Shown here piece by piece: positions 33,398 through 46,217 of a DNA stretch of 64,000 nt. The stretch comes from Siphonodentalium dalli. Its lineage: Eukaryota; Mollusca; Scaphopoda; Gadilida; Siphonodentaliidae. The translations under genes and the position numbers were made by a program. The DNA lies in the NCBI GenBank assembly GCA_032622095.1, contig CP136068.1, positions 157,613,465-157,677,464 on the forward strand, written 5' to 3'. How positions within the stretch are numbered: position 1 is the stretch's first letter; each line of letters opens with the position of its first letter. The notes beneath the pieces were generated by a model. That model saw nothing but the letters and a program-made list of their open reading frames with translations, was not told the DNA's origin and did no database searches.

Positions 33398-34520
33398 TTT
33401 AGGGGAACTGGGAACTGGGAACGGAATTCATGGAGCTTGTGACAGGACATATCACGCTCTTTACTTGCGCCAGTCTATGCTGGGCGCAAGCAATGTTTTC
33501 GGTCAGGATCTCTGTTTATCTGTTTATTTGTCTGTCCTTCCACGAATATGTTACGTCATACCGGAAGTACAGAATGTAAAGAATGCACATGCGCTAATAT
33601 GAAATGATGGCACCAATTGTAATTTAAATCCACATTTATACTAAATTTGCATTGTTATCTCGTTTTATTTTGGTAATAAATCGTTCATAAAAGAACAAAA
33701 TTGAAAGATTGCTTTCTTTGAAACTCGGAAAATTATTTGAGATCGAGTCTAAAAGATGCGTGCGGAATCGTTTTTTTTTTCTCGCATAGAAAATGATGTG
33801 CGAACAAATTTCTGGAAACTTTCTTCGACGTTCAAAACATTTCCGAAAGACGCAGGTGCATATAAACCATGTCCGGCCAAACGATCGAGCGCATGGTTCT
33901 AGACAAAATTGTACTGAAAAATATGTTGAAACATGGATTATTAAAGCGCCTTATTAATTAACTGGGAAAACAAGCTTTCTCATTCTCAAAGCAATTGGCA
34001 TTTTGATGATATGTTCCCGAAGACCGTAGATCAGTCGCTATAAGGGCATGTTCACATTGACACATTGATAATCAAAGACTAACCAATGATCGCGTGTCTT
34101 TTATTTAATTGTGTCGGAATTGACTTTGACGTTTTTTGCCGCTGAAGTGCAATGACATACACAAAGCATTCTAGTCAAACTAGTAATGTAACCCAATTGG
34201 TATATAATATATAGCATCAGCGGCAACCAATCGTATTCACACCCTTCATATGAGCGATGTCTATATTGTTCTATAAATATGTCAAACAACTCTTACGTCA
34301 TTACTAAGACCATAATTAGTGTAATAGATCAACTGGAGATAACAGAGATATTCTGTCCGTACACACAAATATTTCAGCGATGGATGAACTGAAATTTGAT
34401 ATCTAGATTCTCTATCGATCTCTCAAAAGAGGGCCCAGCACCCGTGGTTCAAACTGCTGTTGGCAAGATATCACAAAACATGCCATAATTATGTGTGATG
34501 GGTGCATTCTAGTGCAAATG
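33398..34520. other. Unique-looking non-coding segment
   Basis: Starts with GGGAACTGGGAACTGGGAA. No reading frame, RNA gene, repeat unit or similarity to other parts of the window was recognised. Confidence 0.5.
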
Positions 34521-36960
34521 TGTTTTACTACGGTTCGCGTCATTCAACTGAATAGCGGGTATAAGCTCACTAGGCTTATTTTGTATGTAAATAGTCCCAT
34601 ATTGTTCTGTTTTAAACAGCCTGTTCTCCCTAAAATCCGCACATTACCTGCTTATAATAAAACTTTTTAGGTATATAATCTGCTTAGAATTGCCTCATAT
34701 TAAGTCGGTAATGTGCTGAAAATTAGAACATTTTAGTCAAAATATCGACTCATAATGAGGCTATTCTAAGCAGATTGTATGTGGACAATGAAACAAATAA
34801 GCGAACCCATGGCTTTTCAGGTGTACGCTCTTTAATATGTGTTTTCACTGTGGACCGCGCCATAATACGAAATCACGGCTATGACTCCAGTATATGCTTA
34901 TTTGAGAATCAAATAATCACAATACGTAACTATTTCACATTATAGGTCGATTATGTGCGTATTTATGGGAGGATATGCTAGATTTTAAAACCGTGTTTTA
35001 TGTCAATATAGAGCTTATATATATTGCGATTAAATAAGCCAACATTAGCTTATATGAATAAAATTAAGTGCTTATTTTCAAGAAAATAGCCTGACCTCTG
35101 CATGGTAAATGTTGAGTTGTTTAATCGTCTTGTTTTCCAGCCTAGCTGTTCTCGTGAAAATAAGCACAAGACGGGCCAATATCATATTGGTATGTGCTTA
35201 TTTTCACGAGACCAAGCACAACACGGGCCAATATCATATTGGTATGTGCTTATTTTCATGAGACCAGGCTGACATCTGCATGGTAAGTCTTGGGTTGGTT
35301 TATTTGTGTTATTTTCAACACGAATTGCTAAAATAAGCATAAGGCGGGCTTATCGCATATTGAAATATCCAAAGCATATATTTAGTGTTCAATTAATGAC
35401 AATATGCAGTCTGTTCTCGTAAAAATAAGCTCATAACGGGCTTATTTTAATGAGCGAAATAAGCTCATACTGGCATCATTTAACCTCAATATACCTGAAC
35501 TTTTTATATATTGACCTAAACACGGTTTTTAAAACAGTCAAATGTTGGACTATTTTTACACGGAATAAGCCTATCTTTGGTATTATTTAATCTACTTTTT
35601 TTTCTTCGCAACACATCCTCATGTAATTAGGTTCATATTGGACCTAAATATTCACACTGTTCATATGGACTTATTTGATTCTAAAATAAGCCCACGGTGA
35701 GGTTATCTCTATCATTCCTTTGAATGGCGCGGGCCACAGTTAACACACATTATAAGGAGCGTGAATCTAGTAGGTCGTGTCGATGAAAAAAAGGTAGATT
35801 AAATAATGCCAATATGGGCTTATTTCGTATGAAAATAATCCCATATTGGATTGTTTAAAAAAAAACCCGTTTTAGGTCCATATAGAACGTATATTGCGGT
35901 TAAATAATGCCAAAAGGAGCTTATTTCGCTCAGCAAAAAAATCCCGTTATGAGCTGATAGCTACATGGTAAGTCTTGATTTGGTTTATTTGTGTTGTTTT
36001 GCACAACACGAATTGCAAAAATAAGCACAAAACAGGCTTCTCGCATATTGAAATATCCCATATAGGGCTGTTTTAATAACTATAGTTTAAGCACATATAG
36101 AGCGTATAGTGTTTTCGAATAATGTCAATATGCAGTGATACTGTACCCATGTATATGGTGCACATACCCAAATATACCGTGGTATCTACAAACGTATACC
36201 CTCATACCCACATCTATAAGCGTTTTGTGTCCATATATAGCGTATATTGCGGTTAAATAATGCCAATATAAGCTTATTTCGCTCAAAATGTGCTTATGTT
36301 CACAAGAACAATCTGTATGGTAAGTCTTGAGATGGTTGATTCGTGTTTGTTTTCCACTCTATTGTCATGAAACTAAACACAATATGGGCTTATCTCATAT
36401 TCAAATATCCAATATACACAAAAAAGGGCTGTTTTAATAGCCAGCGTTTAGGCCCACATGGAGCGTTTTTGAGTTTTCAAATAATGTCAATTTGAGGCCT
36501 GTTCTCGTTAAAATAGACACATAATGGGGCTTATTTTAATGAGCGAAATAAACTAATATAGTCGTATTATTTAACCTAATATACATGCACGCTATATATA
36601 TGGACCTATTAAACGGTTTTTAAAACAGTCCAATATCTAATTTTTTTAATAGCAGCATATCCTCGGGTAAATACATGTAGGTTCATATTGGACCTAAGTA
36701 TTCACATAGGTTAATTTTTTGACTTGATTCTGTAGTAGGCACACAGTGGGCTTATAGCCATTATTCCGTTGAATGGCGAGGGCCGCATAGAAAACACATT
36801 ATAAAGAGCTTGAATCTGGTGTCGATGAAAAAAGCTAGATTAAATAATACTAATATGGGCTTATTTTGCGTTATTTATAGGTCCATATATAAACCGTATA
36901 TTGCGGTTAAATAACGCCCAAAGAAGCTTATTTCGCTCATTAAAACAAGCCCGATATGAG
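34521..36960. repeat. Diverged copy of the dyad-rich spacer
   Basis: Colinear with parts of 1980-4600 (hairpin module at about 34636-34790, then the TAGAGCTTATATATATTGCG and CTGACCTCTGCATGGTAA phrases). It is clearly more diverged than the 39.5-44 kb copy. At about 35150-35225 CTCGTGAAAATAAGCACA and TGTGCTTATTTTCACGAGA form a near-perfect long dyad. No coding region. Confidence 0.75.
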
Positions 36961-36974
36961 CTTGTTTTCACGAG

Positions 36975-37317
36975 AGGCTGAAATGTGCATGTGCATACAA
37001 CTATTTGAATCTAATCTGGATTCATGGAGCAGGTCGCTGTCACAATGTCAACAATTAGTCACATCCATGTCCCCAAGTCACGGTATTAATGACTTCTTCG
37101 ATAACTCAATACAGAAACAAATATTTAATGATAATATTCGCACCAAACTTCTCAAAAATAGCAATCGACGTGATCATCCAAGGAACAAACTTAGAACGTA
37201 TAGAACATTCAAAACGATGACTTCTTTGGAAAAATATATCACCGTCATTTCCGTCCCAAAATAGCGTGAATCCCTGACAAAATTGAGAATAAGTTGCCAC
37301 ACCTTGGGCATCGAACG
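36975..37317 (+). pseudogene. E5 LINE remnant, upstream part of ORF2 C-terminal region
   Basis: The plus-strand frame reads SQCQQLVTSMSPSHG, RNKLRTYRTFKTMTSLEKYI, and after one stop SLTKLRISCHTLGIERGRY. The order LRTYRxFK, EKYI, LTKLRIS, IExGRY is the usual one before the terminal cysteine motif in many LINE ORF2 proteins. The continuation (RICETCNE) is at 38945 onward, beyond D1. Stop codons and frameshifts show age. Confidence 0.7.
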
Positions 37318-37374
37318 CGGACGCTACTTCGATTTCTACGGCGGCCTGGAACCGCCACCCCCTCTTCAGTTAGT

Positions 37375-37691
37375 ATCCTGATATATCAGGTTACGTATCC
37401 TGATATATCAGGTTAGTATCCTGATATATCAGGTTATTATCCTGATATATCAGGTTACGTATCCTGATATATCAGGTTACGTATCCTGATATACCAGATT
37501 AGTATCCTGATATATCAGGTTATTATCCTGATATATCAGGTTACGTATCCTAATATATCAGGTTATTATCCTGATATATCAAGTTACGTATCCTGATATA
37601 TCAGGTTACGTATCCTGATATATCAGGTTATTATCCTGATATATCAGGTTATGTATCCTGATATATCAGGTTATGTATCCTGATATATCAG
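37375..37691. repeat. Array of about 15 palindromes (CCTGATATATCAGG)
   Basis: 14-bp self-complementary units separated by 5-8 bp linkers (TTACGTAT, TTAGTAT, TTATTAT), period about 20-22 bp. A few units have single changes (e.g. ATACCAGAT, CTAATATATC). Confidence 0.95.
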
Positions 37692-38331
37692 AATGTCGTC
37701 TTTCATTGGCGGAGGCTTGTGGTTGGTTCCATATTAAGTTTTGTGACGATGAGGATGAGTGATGTGCCATGTACATGTAGGCGATTAACCACACACCCCT
37801 CACCAAACTTCATATGGATCTTCAGGCTGACCTCCAGATGGCACACCCAGCAGAACAAATATCGGAACAAATATTTTAAAACTTTATACAGGCGTGTTTT
37901 GGGTCACCTCTGGGGATATCAAATGTTTCCGAATTTCGTTGAAAGCATTTCCGCCCTTTTGGATTTTAAACTTTGTATGACTAAATGATTTGGCACACAA
38001 TACAGACCACATCTTTTATATAGTCCTTACTGAACTTCATATGGATCTTCTGGGAGATGGGAGCCACCAAAACTGTCATTGAAAAACATGGGAGGTATCC
38101 AATTATTACGCAATTCATGAAAAGAAAACATGGCCGCCAGCAGGATTTCATTCGCACACCATGCATCCCTCATTTATTGGTGAAATGTTTTAAATGAAAA
38201 CAAGAGATGGACTGTCGTCCGGTGCATACCCCCTTGTGCCTGTGGATTACCGCCTAGTGTGGGCATATCTATAACTTATGACTGCTATACTCAGACAGAT
38301 TGGACCCAAAAAATCAGAATTTTCATATAAA
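37692..38331. other. D1 internal unique part
   Basis: No convincing gene. From about 38193 it matches 1-130. CAAGAGATGGACTGTCGTCC is the start of a segment shared with the window's left edge. Confidence 0.5.
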
Positions 38332-38805
38332 CAAAGATGAATAACTATAGAACAAAAAACAAAACAAAATAGTTGAATGTGCCATTAAATGTCCTCATAT
38401 TGGTGAACATCCATACAAAATTTCATTGAGATCCGAGCATTACTGTTCAAGTTATGACCTGAACAGACATCGGATGGACCAAACAGCCAACTTTTCCAGA
38501 TAAACAAAGATGAATAACTCTAGTATGGAAAAGCGAAACAGAACAATGGAACCCTCTATTGAATGTCATCATACTAGTGAACATCCATACCAAATTTCAT
38601 TGAGATCCCAGCACAACTGTTGAAGTTACGACATGAACAGACACCAGACGGACCAAAAATCAAAAATTTCCAGATAAACAATGATGAATAACTCTAGAAT
38701 GGAAAATCCGAACAAAACGATGGAAACCTCTATTTAATGTCCTCATAGTAGTGAACATCCATACCTAATTTCATTGAGATCTGAGCACTACTGTTAAAGG
38801 ATAAT
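38332..38805. repeat. 173-bp tandem repeats of D1, second copy
   Basis: Same three units as 131-605, with a few substitutions. Confidence 0.85.
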
Positions 38806-38886
38806 AACCTGATATATCAGGATACGTAACCTGATATATCAGGATACTAACCTGATATATCAGGATAGGTAACCTGATATATCAGG
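38806..38886. repeat. Four-copy palindrome array, right end of D1
   Basis: Identical in layout to 606-692. Confidence 0.9.
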
Positions 38887-38944
38887 AAACTAACTGAAGA
38901 GGAGGTGGCGGTTCCAGGTCGCCGTAGATTTCGACGAAGCGGAC

Positions 38945-39505
38945 CGAATTTGCGAAACATGCAATGAAATCGACAATTATTTACTGTACTTCTTCTGTCA
39001 GACGAGCGCGCCCTATTCTACGAGAACATATCACCCAATCTGTTAAACATCCCCAACGAGAAAATATTTAAACAAATAATGATCAGCAGCGACTCAAAAA
39101 CTATGCGGGCTTTGGGGCACACTTTGTCCACTATGGATTGAAAAAGAAAGGGGTTTGGCAACAGAGTAACGACTCTTAAATCGAGTACAACAAAAAAGGA
39201 ACAAAGATTCTTCGACTTGAGACCATGTCAGTGTTGCCAGTATCAACTCTGAATGGTATGTTTGCCAATCATCTACATATATTATCTGAACGTATGATAG
39301 GCATATACCGGTATAACATATGTATATTGTCATATATAAGCATATACCGCCATATATCATTGTTGTTACATTGTACTTAACTTTGTTTCATGTAATCCGT
39401 CCATTTTGTCTTGTTATTCTGTGTTCATGTACATTTGACCATATATGGTGTTACGTACAAATAAACATGATTGATTGATTGATTGATTGATTGGTAAGTC
39501 ATGTG
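38945..39505 (+). pseudogene. E5 LINE remnant, C-terminus, 3'UTR and GATT tail (second copy)
   Basis: Near-identical duplicate of 749-1299: RICETCNEIDN at the start, FKQIMISSDSKTMRALG, AATAAA and a GATT tail at about 39467-39493. Confidence 0.7.
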
Positions 39506-42500
39506 TTTATTCGTGTTGCTTTCCATCCTGTGTTCGAGAAAATAATCCCATAACGGGCTTATTTTACTGAGCGAAATAAGCTCATATTGGAATTATTAAG
39601 ACTCATTATATATGTATGCTATATTTGAACCTAAAACAAGGATGTTAAAACAGTCCAATGTGGGATTATTTCCATAAGAAATAAGCCCATATTGGTATTA
39701 TTTAATCCACCTTTATTCATCGCAACATATATTATCGTAAAAATAGGTTCAAATTGGACCTAAAGATTCACATAGGTTCATATTGGACTTATTCGATTCT
39801 GAAATAAACCCACAGTGAACTACTACCCGCTATTCAGCTAAATGGCATGGGCCACAGTTAAAACAAATTTTAAAGAGCGTGAGTCTGGTATGTCGTGTCG
39901 ATGAAAACATTGAGGTTAAATAATGCCAGTATGAGCGTAATTCGCTCATTAAAATAAGCCCGTTATGTGCTTATTTTTATGAGAACAGGATGAAACATGT
40001 CCTCGTGCAAATAGGTTCATATTGGACCTACTTGTAACTATTCACAGGTTTATGTTGGAACTATCTGATTCTGAAATAAGTACATACTGAGTCCCTTATT
40101 CCGTTGAATGGCGCCAAACACCGTACAAAGAGCGTAGCTTTGGTAAGTTGTGTTTATGAAAAAAGGCAGATTAAATCATTCCGATATGGGCTCATTTTGT
40201 ATGTAAATAGTCCCATATTGTACTGTGTTTTAAACAGACTGTTCCCCAAAATTCCGCACATTATCTGCTTATAAATAATTTATTTTAGGTAGATAATCTG
40301 ATTAGAATGTCATCATTTTCAGTCTATAATGTGCTGAAAATGAGAATATTTTAGTCACATTATCGACTCATAATGGGGCAATTCAGATTATGTGCGGACA
40401 ATCACACAACTAAGCCAACTCATAACTTTTCAGATGTACGCTATTTAAAGACATAATATGGATTTGTTCGGGTATGTGAAACTGATAAGTTAGCATTCAG
40501 GCGCTATGTCAACTGGAGGAATGTAGCATTTTAGTAACATATGGCAATAGTCCCATATTGTACTGCTTTAAAAAGCCGAGATTTAGGTCAATATAGAGCT
40601 TATATATATTGCGATTAAATAATGCCAAAATTATCGCTCGTTAAAATACGGCCGTTAAGTGCCTATTTTCACGAAAATAGCTTGACATCTGCATGGCAAG
40701 TGTTGAGTTGTTTAATCGTGTTGTTTTCCAGCCTGTTGACGTGAAAATAAGCACACCACGTGCCTATCTCATATTGTTATGTGCTTATTTTCATGAGAAC
40801 AGGGTGACGTCTGCATGGTAAGTCTTGAGTTGGTTTATTTGTGTTGTGCCACAACACGAATTGCTAAAATAAGCATGACGAGCTTATCGCATATTGAAAT
40901 ATCTATATAGGGCTGTTATAATAACCAGTGTTTAGGCCCATATGAAGCTTATTTAGTTTTCAAATAATGGCAGTTTGCAGTCTGTTTTCGTGAAAATAAA
41001 CACAAAACAGGACTTATTTTATTGAGCGAAATAAGCTCATACAGAGGTATAATTTAACTTAATATGTATACATGTACGCTATATTTATGGACCTATAAAC
41101 GCGGCTTTTTAAACAGACAATATCAGACTGTTCTATCGAACTAGTCCCGTTTTGGTATTATTCAATCTAATTTGTTTTCATCGAAACATATCCTCATGTA
41201 AATAGGTTCATATTTGACCTTTAAGTATTCACATAGGTTCTTTTGATTCTGATATAAGTCCACAGTAAGCTTATAGCCATTATTCGGTTGAATGGCGAGG
41301 GCAACATTGACTATAAAGAGCTTGAATCTGGTAGGTTGTGTCGATGAAAAAAGCTAGATTAATAATACTGATATGGGTTTATTTCAGTAAAAACAATACA
41401 ATTAGGGTAGCTTTGGTAAGTAAGTGATAAACTAAGGTAGATACAATAATGCCAATATGGGCTTATTTCTTATGTAAATAGTCCCATATTGTACCGTTTT
41501 AAAGAGCCTGTTCCCCAAATTCTGCTTATATAAAAAGTCAATATTCTAGGTAGATAATCTGCTTATGAACGCTCTCAATTTGAGTCGATAATATGCTGAA
41601 AATTATAACAAATTAGTCACATTATCGCCTCATAATGGAACAATTCTAATCATATTATGAGCGGAAAATGACACAACTAAGCCAACCCACAGCTTATCAG
41701 ATGTACGCACTTTAAAGACATATTATGGACTTGTACGGGTATGTGAAACTGATAAGTTAGCATTCAGGCGCTATGTCAAGTAAATCGACCGTACCTCTCC
41801 ATAGAAATCATCGTCTGAACTACGCTCAATTGTAAATATTTACTTCTGGAATCGGGACTATTGGCGACAATACGGGCTTATATCATATTATTATGTGCCT
41901 ATTTTCACGAGAACAGTCTTGAGTTGGTTTATTTGTGTTGTATTCCACAACACAAATTGCAAAAATGATCATAAGATGTTCTTATCGCATATTGAAATAT
42001 CCCATATAGGGCTGTTATAATAATCAAATAATCAAATAATGACAATATGCAGCTTGTTCTCGTAAAAATAAGCTCATTACGGGCTTATTTTAATGAGCGA
42101 ATTAAGCTCATATATACTGCCATTATTGAACCTAAACGCGATTTTTAAAGCAGTCAAATGTTGGACTATTTCTATGTAAGCCCATATTGGTATTATTTAA
42201 TCTACTTTTTTTCATCTCAACATATCCTCAGGTTTATATTGGACCTAAATATTCACACAGTTCATATTGGACTTATTTTATTCTGAAATAAGCCCACGGT
42301 GAGCGTATACCAGTTATTCCGTAGAATGGCGCGGGCCACAGTGAAAATACCTTCTAAAGAGCGTGAATCTAGTAAGTTATCTCGGTCAGAATAGGTAGAT
42401 AGATTAAATAGTGCCAATATGGGCATATTTCGTATGAAAATAGTCCCATGTTAGACTGTCTTAAAACCCGCATTTTCTGTCCATATCGTATACTGCGGTT

Positions 42501-43460
42501 AAATAATGCCAATATTTAGTTCATAATAACATGGCGTTTATGTGCTTATTTTCACGAGAACAGTCTGCATGTTGACATTATTTGAAACTGAAATACGCTC
42601 CATAAGGCCTAAACGCTAGTTATTAAAACAGCCTTACATGTACATGTATATGGGTTATTTCAATATGAGGAAAACCCGTATTGTGCTTATTTTCACGAGA
42701 ACACGATTAAACAACTCAAGACTTGTCATGCTGTTCTCATGAAAATAAGTACAAAACGGACATATTTTTATGCGCGATATAAGCTGATATTGGAATTATT
42801 TTACCACAATATACGCTCAATATGGATCTAACACACTGTTTTTATAAATAAAACAGTACAATATGGGATTATTTCCATACATATCAGGGCCAACCAAATT
42901 ATCTTAAAGATAAACTCTTCGAAAATGCTTACCATACGCCCCCCCCCCCCCAATTTGCATGTTGTTTTAGGGGTATAATATTGTTTGATACTTTTATTCC
43001 AATAACCAATAATACATGGTAATAAGGAACATGAATTAATAACATAATGTGGGTGCGGGAAAACAGCATGGCGATTCAAACTATTTCACTGACATTTAAA
43101 GATGCATATATTAGGGATCCATACTTTCAGTTACAAGATGTGGAATATAATTGAATGCAACACCACTGAATAACTTGTTGAACGCATGCATGTCACATGA
43201 CATTTAATCGATGTATGTTGTCAGATAATAGACAGATATGATTCCACTTTCTTACAGAAGATAAATGAGTAAATAAGTAAACTTTTATAATTTTTGTTCT
43301 TGCCATTCACGGGGGGGGGGGTTATCATTCGATGTATTTATTAAGTGCCACTTCGTGTTCCCATTGTGTTATTTTATATACTGGAGACTTAAATTTCTGG
43401 ATCCCTTAATACATCTTTAACATGTAGTTAACATACTTAAAATTTTAAGGATTAATATAA
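39506..43460. repeat. Dyad-rich spacer, second copy (matches 1300-5280)
   Basis: Near-identical to 1300-5280 with scattered substitutions, a short deletion of the GCACATTATC segment near 41520, and shorter homopolymers. Hairpin modules at about 40256-40390 and 41525-41670. Confidence 0.9.
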
Positions 43461-43682
43461 TTGTTTTGATAAGTATAAGTACCGGTATGTGTGACTTTAG
43501 ATCATCATTGTTTTGATAAGTATAAGTACCGGTATGTGTGACTTTAGATCACCATTGTTTTGATAAGTATAAGTACCGGTATGTGTGACTTTAGATCATC
43601 ATTGTTTTGATAAGTATAAGTATGTGTGACTTTAGATCATCATTATTTTGATAAAAGTAAGTATGCGTGACTTTAGATCATC
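43461..43682. repeat. 47-bp tandem repeat, five units
   Basis: Same repeat as 5280-5560 with one full unit fewer. Confidence 0.9.
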
Positions 43683-44080
43683 ATTGTTAGATCATTAATA
43701 CAAATATTAATGTCCTATCCTATAAATACCTGAACAAAATCAATAATTTCTTAGTTAACATCAGTCAAACAAAGAAAATATTATATATCATATTCCAATC
43801 AACGTGTTTTCAAATATTACAACAAAGTAAAGACTTACACATAAACAATTAAAATATTACGATGCTCAAGAACAGATATATAATTATATAATTAAGAACA
43901 CGTTTTTCGTTGTCAACCGATATTGTGTAAGGAAATCATAAACGCTCTTTATAATAGGTTATTTATGTAACTTTGGGGGGGGCAATACATCTGGCAAAAC
44001 ATGAAAATAATCTGCCAAATTTTTGAAAGTCGGTATCTTATCTTACCACCTAAACCTATGGATGTGAAGTTATTAAAATT
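43683..44080. other. AT-rich spacer before the H3 upstream flank
   Basis: Duplicate of 5561-5955; the G-run near 43975 is about eight bases instead of about thirteen. Nothing else seen. Confidence 0.6.
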
Positions 44081-44623
44081 CATAAAGAAGATTCAAATCT
44101 GAAAGAATGTTAAACTGTAGTGTAGATGCGCAAAATGTGAGAGAAATGGTTACTGAAATAAATGGAAATTCGCATTAATTTACACAAAAACCTCAACCTT
44201 TTGAGAAAACAATAACATTCAAACAGTTTTACAAATACACTCTGATATAAAAAAGTGTTTAGATATATTGCTGATGATGGTAATCGTAAAATATATTAAA
44301 TAAAAAAACATTGTACCTAAGTTGTTTTTCACAAGATGACCGCATTTTTCGATCCAAAACTGATAGGAACCAAATCGAAGGGTGCGAGGATCGAACTTCA
44401 CTGACAATTCGCGCCGATCACGATGCAGAGTTATCGGCTACCGACCGCTGACAAGTAACCAATGAGAGATCGCCTTGGCGGCCAATCGTTGACGCACCTC
44501 GCGAACCAATGAACAGCTCAGATATGGGACAAGAAAGCCAATCGGATTGCAGCTTGTCGACCTATTTAGAATCGACTTTGAAATTTTTTGCTTTATATCG
44601 TCAAATTCTTTTACAGAAGACTT
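44081..44623 (+). promoter_or_regulatory. Histone H3 promoter, leader occupied by E2
   Basis: CCAAT boxes at 44459, 44482, 44506 and 44538. The TATA-like element is altered to TATTTAGAA (44553-44561). The leader TCAAATTCTTTTACAGAAGA (44601-44620) is followed by CTT and then the E2 5' end. The H3 coding region that belongs to this promoter is gene 3, now 10.5 kb downstream beyond three E2 copies. Confidence 0.8.
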
Positions 44624-46021
44624 GAAGATTCATCGTTTTTCGCCACGCAACCTACGCAGAAAGCTGTATTCTATCTATGTTTCTGTGAGTGTATTGTGTG
44701 CGTTAATACGGATTTCTCACCCAGGTTCCAGGCCTCGGGAGCATCCAGGATGTGGCTGTGGATTTTCCTGCTGCAGTCAATTCAGGTCGTATAACATCAC
44801 GCCCCAGCACGTGCACACAATGGCTGTTCATACTGATCGCGTTAATGGCGTCCTTTGGCGTCCTTCACCAGTTTTATTCGGGCCCACTAACGCCCCGCCA
44901 CCGTTGTGTTCTGATGATGTTGCGGGTAATGTCCCATCAGTCCTCATCGAAAGCTTAGATCCTTTGGATCCCTATAAAGACTTATACCTACCTGCAAATC
45001 GGAAAATTCCCGACAGTAAGCGCCAACATTCGTGGGGTTAACCCCGGTAGGATCACAGCGGCTTCTTTAGCGGACAAAGTTCTTGCCGAGATGCCAGGTT
45101 CCAATATAACCGCCATTTATCGTGGAAGGTCCATCCGGGATTGGAAAATCGTTTTCGTCAACAAGGTGGACGTTGAAAAATTCATCCAACTTCAGGAATT
45201 CCAACCTTACGGTGATGACTTATTTGTGGGATGGTCGGGTTCCCGTCAACGGGTCACCACGATACGTGTCAACTGGCTACCTTACCATGAATGCCACCGA
45301 TGACTCTATCCATTTCAATATTTAGTTATCTTTATTTCGATTGTCTCCTTTTGGTGACTTACGCCCGTGTACTGCGCGGGTGACCTACATATTACATTGT
45401 ACATCCATCGTTCATTATTTTGCGACTCGTTCGCTTCTCGTAAGGTTTTCACCATGATCCAAAATTTCTTTCAAGAGATATTTCGTTCTTTAATTTCTTC
45501 AAGCAGTTTTTGTAATTAACTTCCATATGCCACTTTTATCTTTTTCGGCAGTTTCTAAGGCTTCACTTACGCCCCTGTAATGAGCGGGTGACCTACATAT
45601 TACATTGTGAATCCCACGTTAATTATTATGCGACTTGTTCGCTACTCTTGCGATTCCACTATTATTCACAATTACTTTCAACAAATATTACTTTATTAAT
45701 TTTTTGAAGCAGTTTCTGTAATTTACTTACATATGCCTATTTTCTTTTTCTCGGTAGTTTCTAAGGCTCGTTATTATATACCAATGTTGTTACCATTATT
45801 TGTATTATGTTCTGTATGTTATTCTTTTTCCTATTAATTTATTCATTATGTCATTAAAGGGACAATGATGATTTGGTTCATGAATAAGCCGTCTGGCGAA
45901 ACGCCCGTTCTGGTAGTAAGTATCGGGACCCTCCTGGTCTTGGCTGAACCCGTTGGGCCTCATGACCAGGACTGAGTCAAACCCCCGTTTAAAAGAAGAA
46001 AAAAAAACAAGCAAAAAAAAA
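44624..46021 (+). mobile_element. E2 LINE copy b, collapsed internally
   Basis: The 5' end GAAGATTCATCG sits in the H3 leader. ORF1 starts at 44820 but loses about 29 bp near 45013. At about 45290 it is fused to the last codons of ORF2 (NATDDSIHFNI), removing the rest of ORF1 and nearly all of ORF2. The 3'UTR has both direct repeats and the conserved terminus. The A-rich tail (45988-46021) leads directly into copy c. Confidence 0.85.
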
Positions 46022-46217
46022 GAAGATTCATCGTTTTTCGCCACGCAACCTACGCAGAAAGCTGAATTATATCTATGTTTCTGTGAGTGTATTGTGTGCG
46101 TTAATACGGATTTCTCACCCAGGTTCCAGGCCTCGGGAGCATCCAGGATGTGGCTGGGGATTTTCCTGCTGCAGTCAATTCAGGTCGTATAACATCACGC
46201 CCCAGCACGTGCACACA

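Larger units (their letters stand above)
37318..38944. mobile_element. DNA element D1, complete, with GCGGAC on both sides
   Basis: About 1615 bp (37324-38938) inserted into E5. Inverted termini: the left runs CTTCGATTTCTACGGCGGCC to CCTCTTCAG (37328-37370) and the right is its near complement (38893-38938). Inside each terminus is a palindrome array (15 left, 4 right copies), and between them a roughly 640-bp unique part and three 173-bp units. GCGGAC at 37318-37323 and 38939-38944 may be a 6-bp target duplication, although the outermost bases of the termini do not pair well. No transposase frame. Confidence 0.6.

Noticed and set aside
37375-37691. CRISPR-like regular array
   Set aside because: The regular units are 14-bp palindromes with 5-8 bp linkers that also repeat. 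There are no unique spacers and the genome is eukaryotic.
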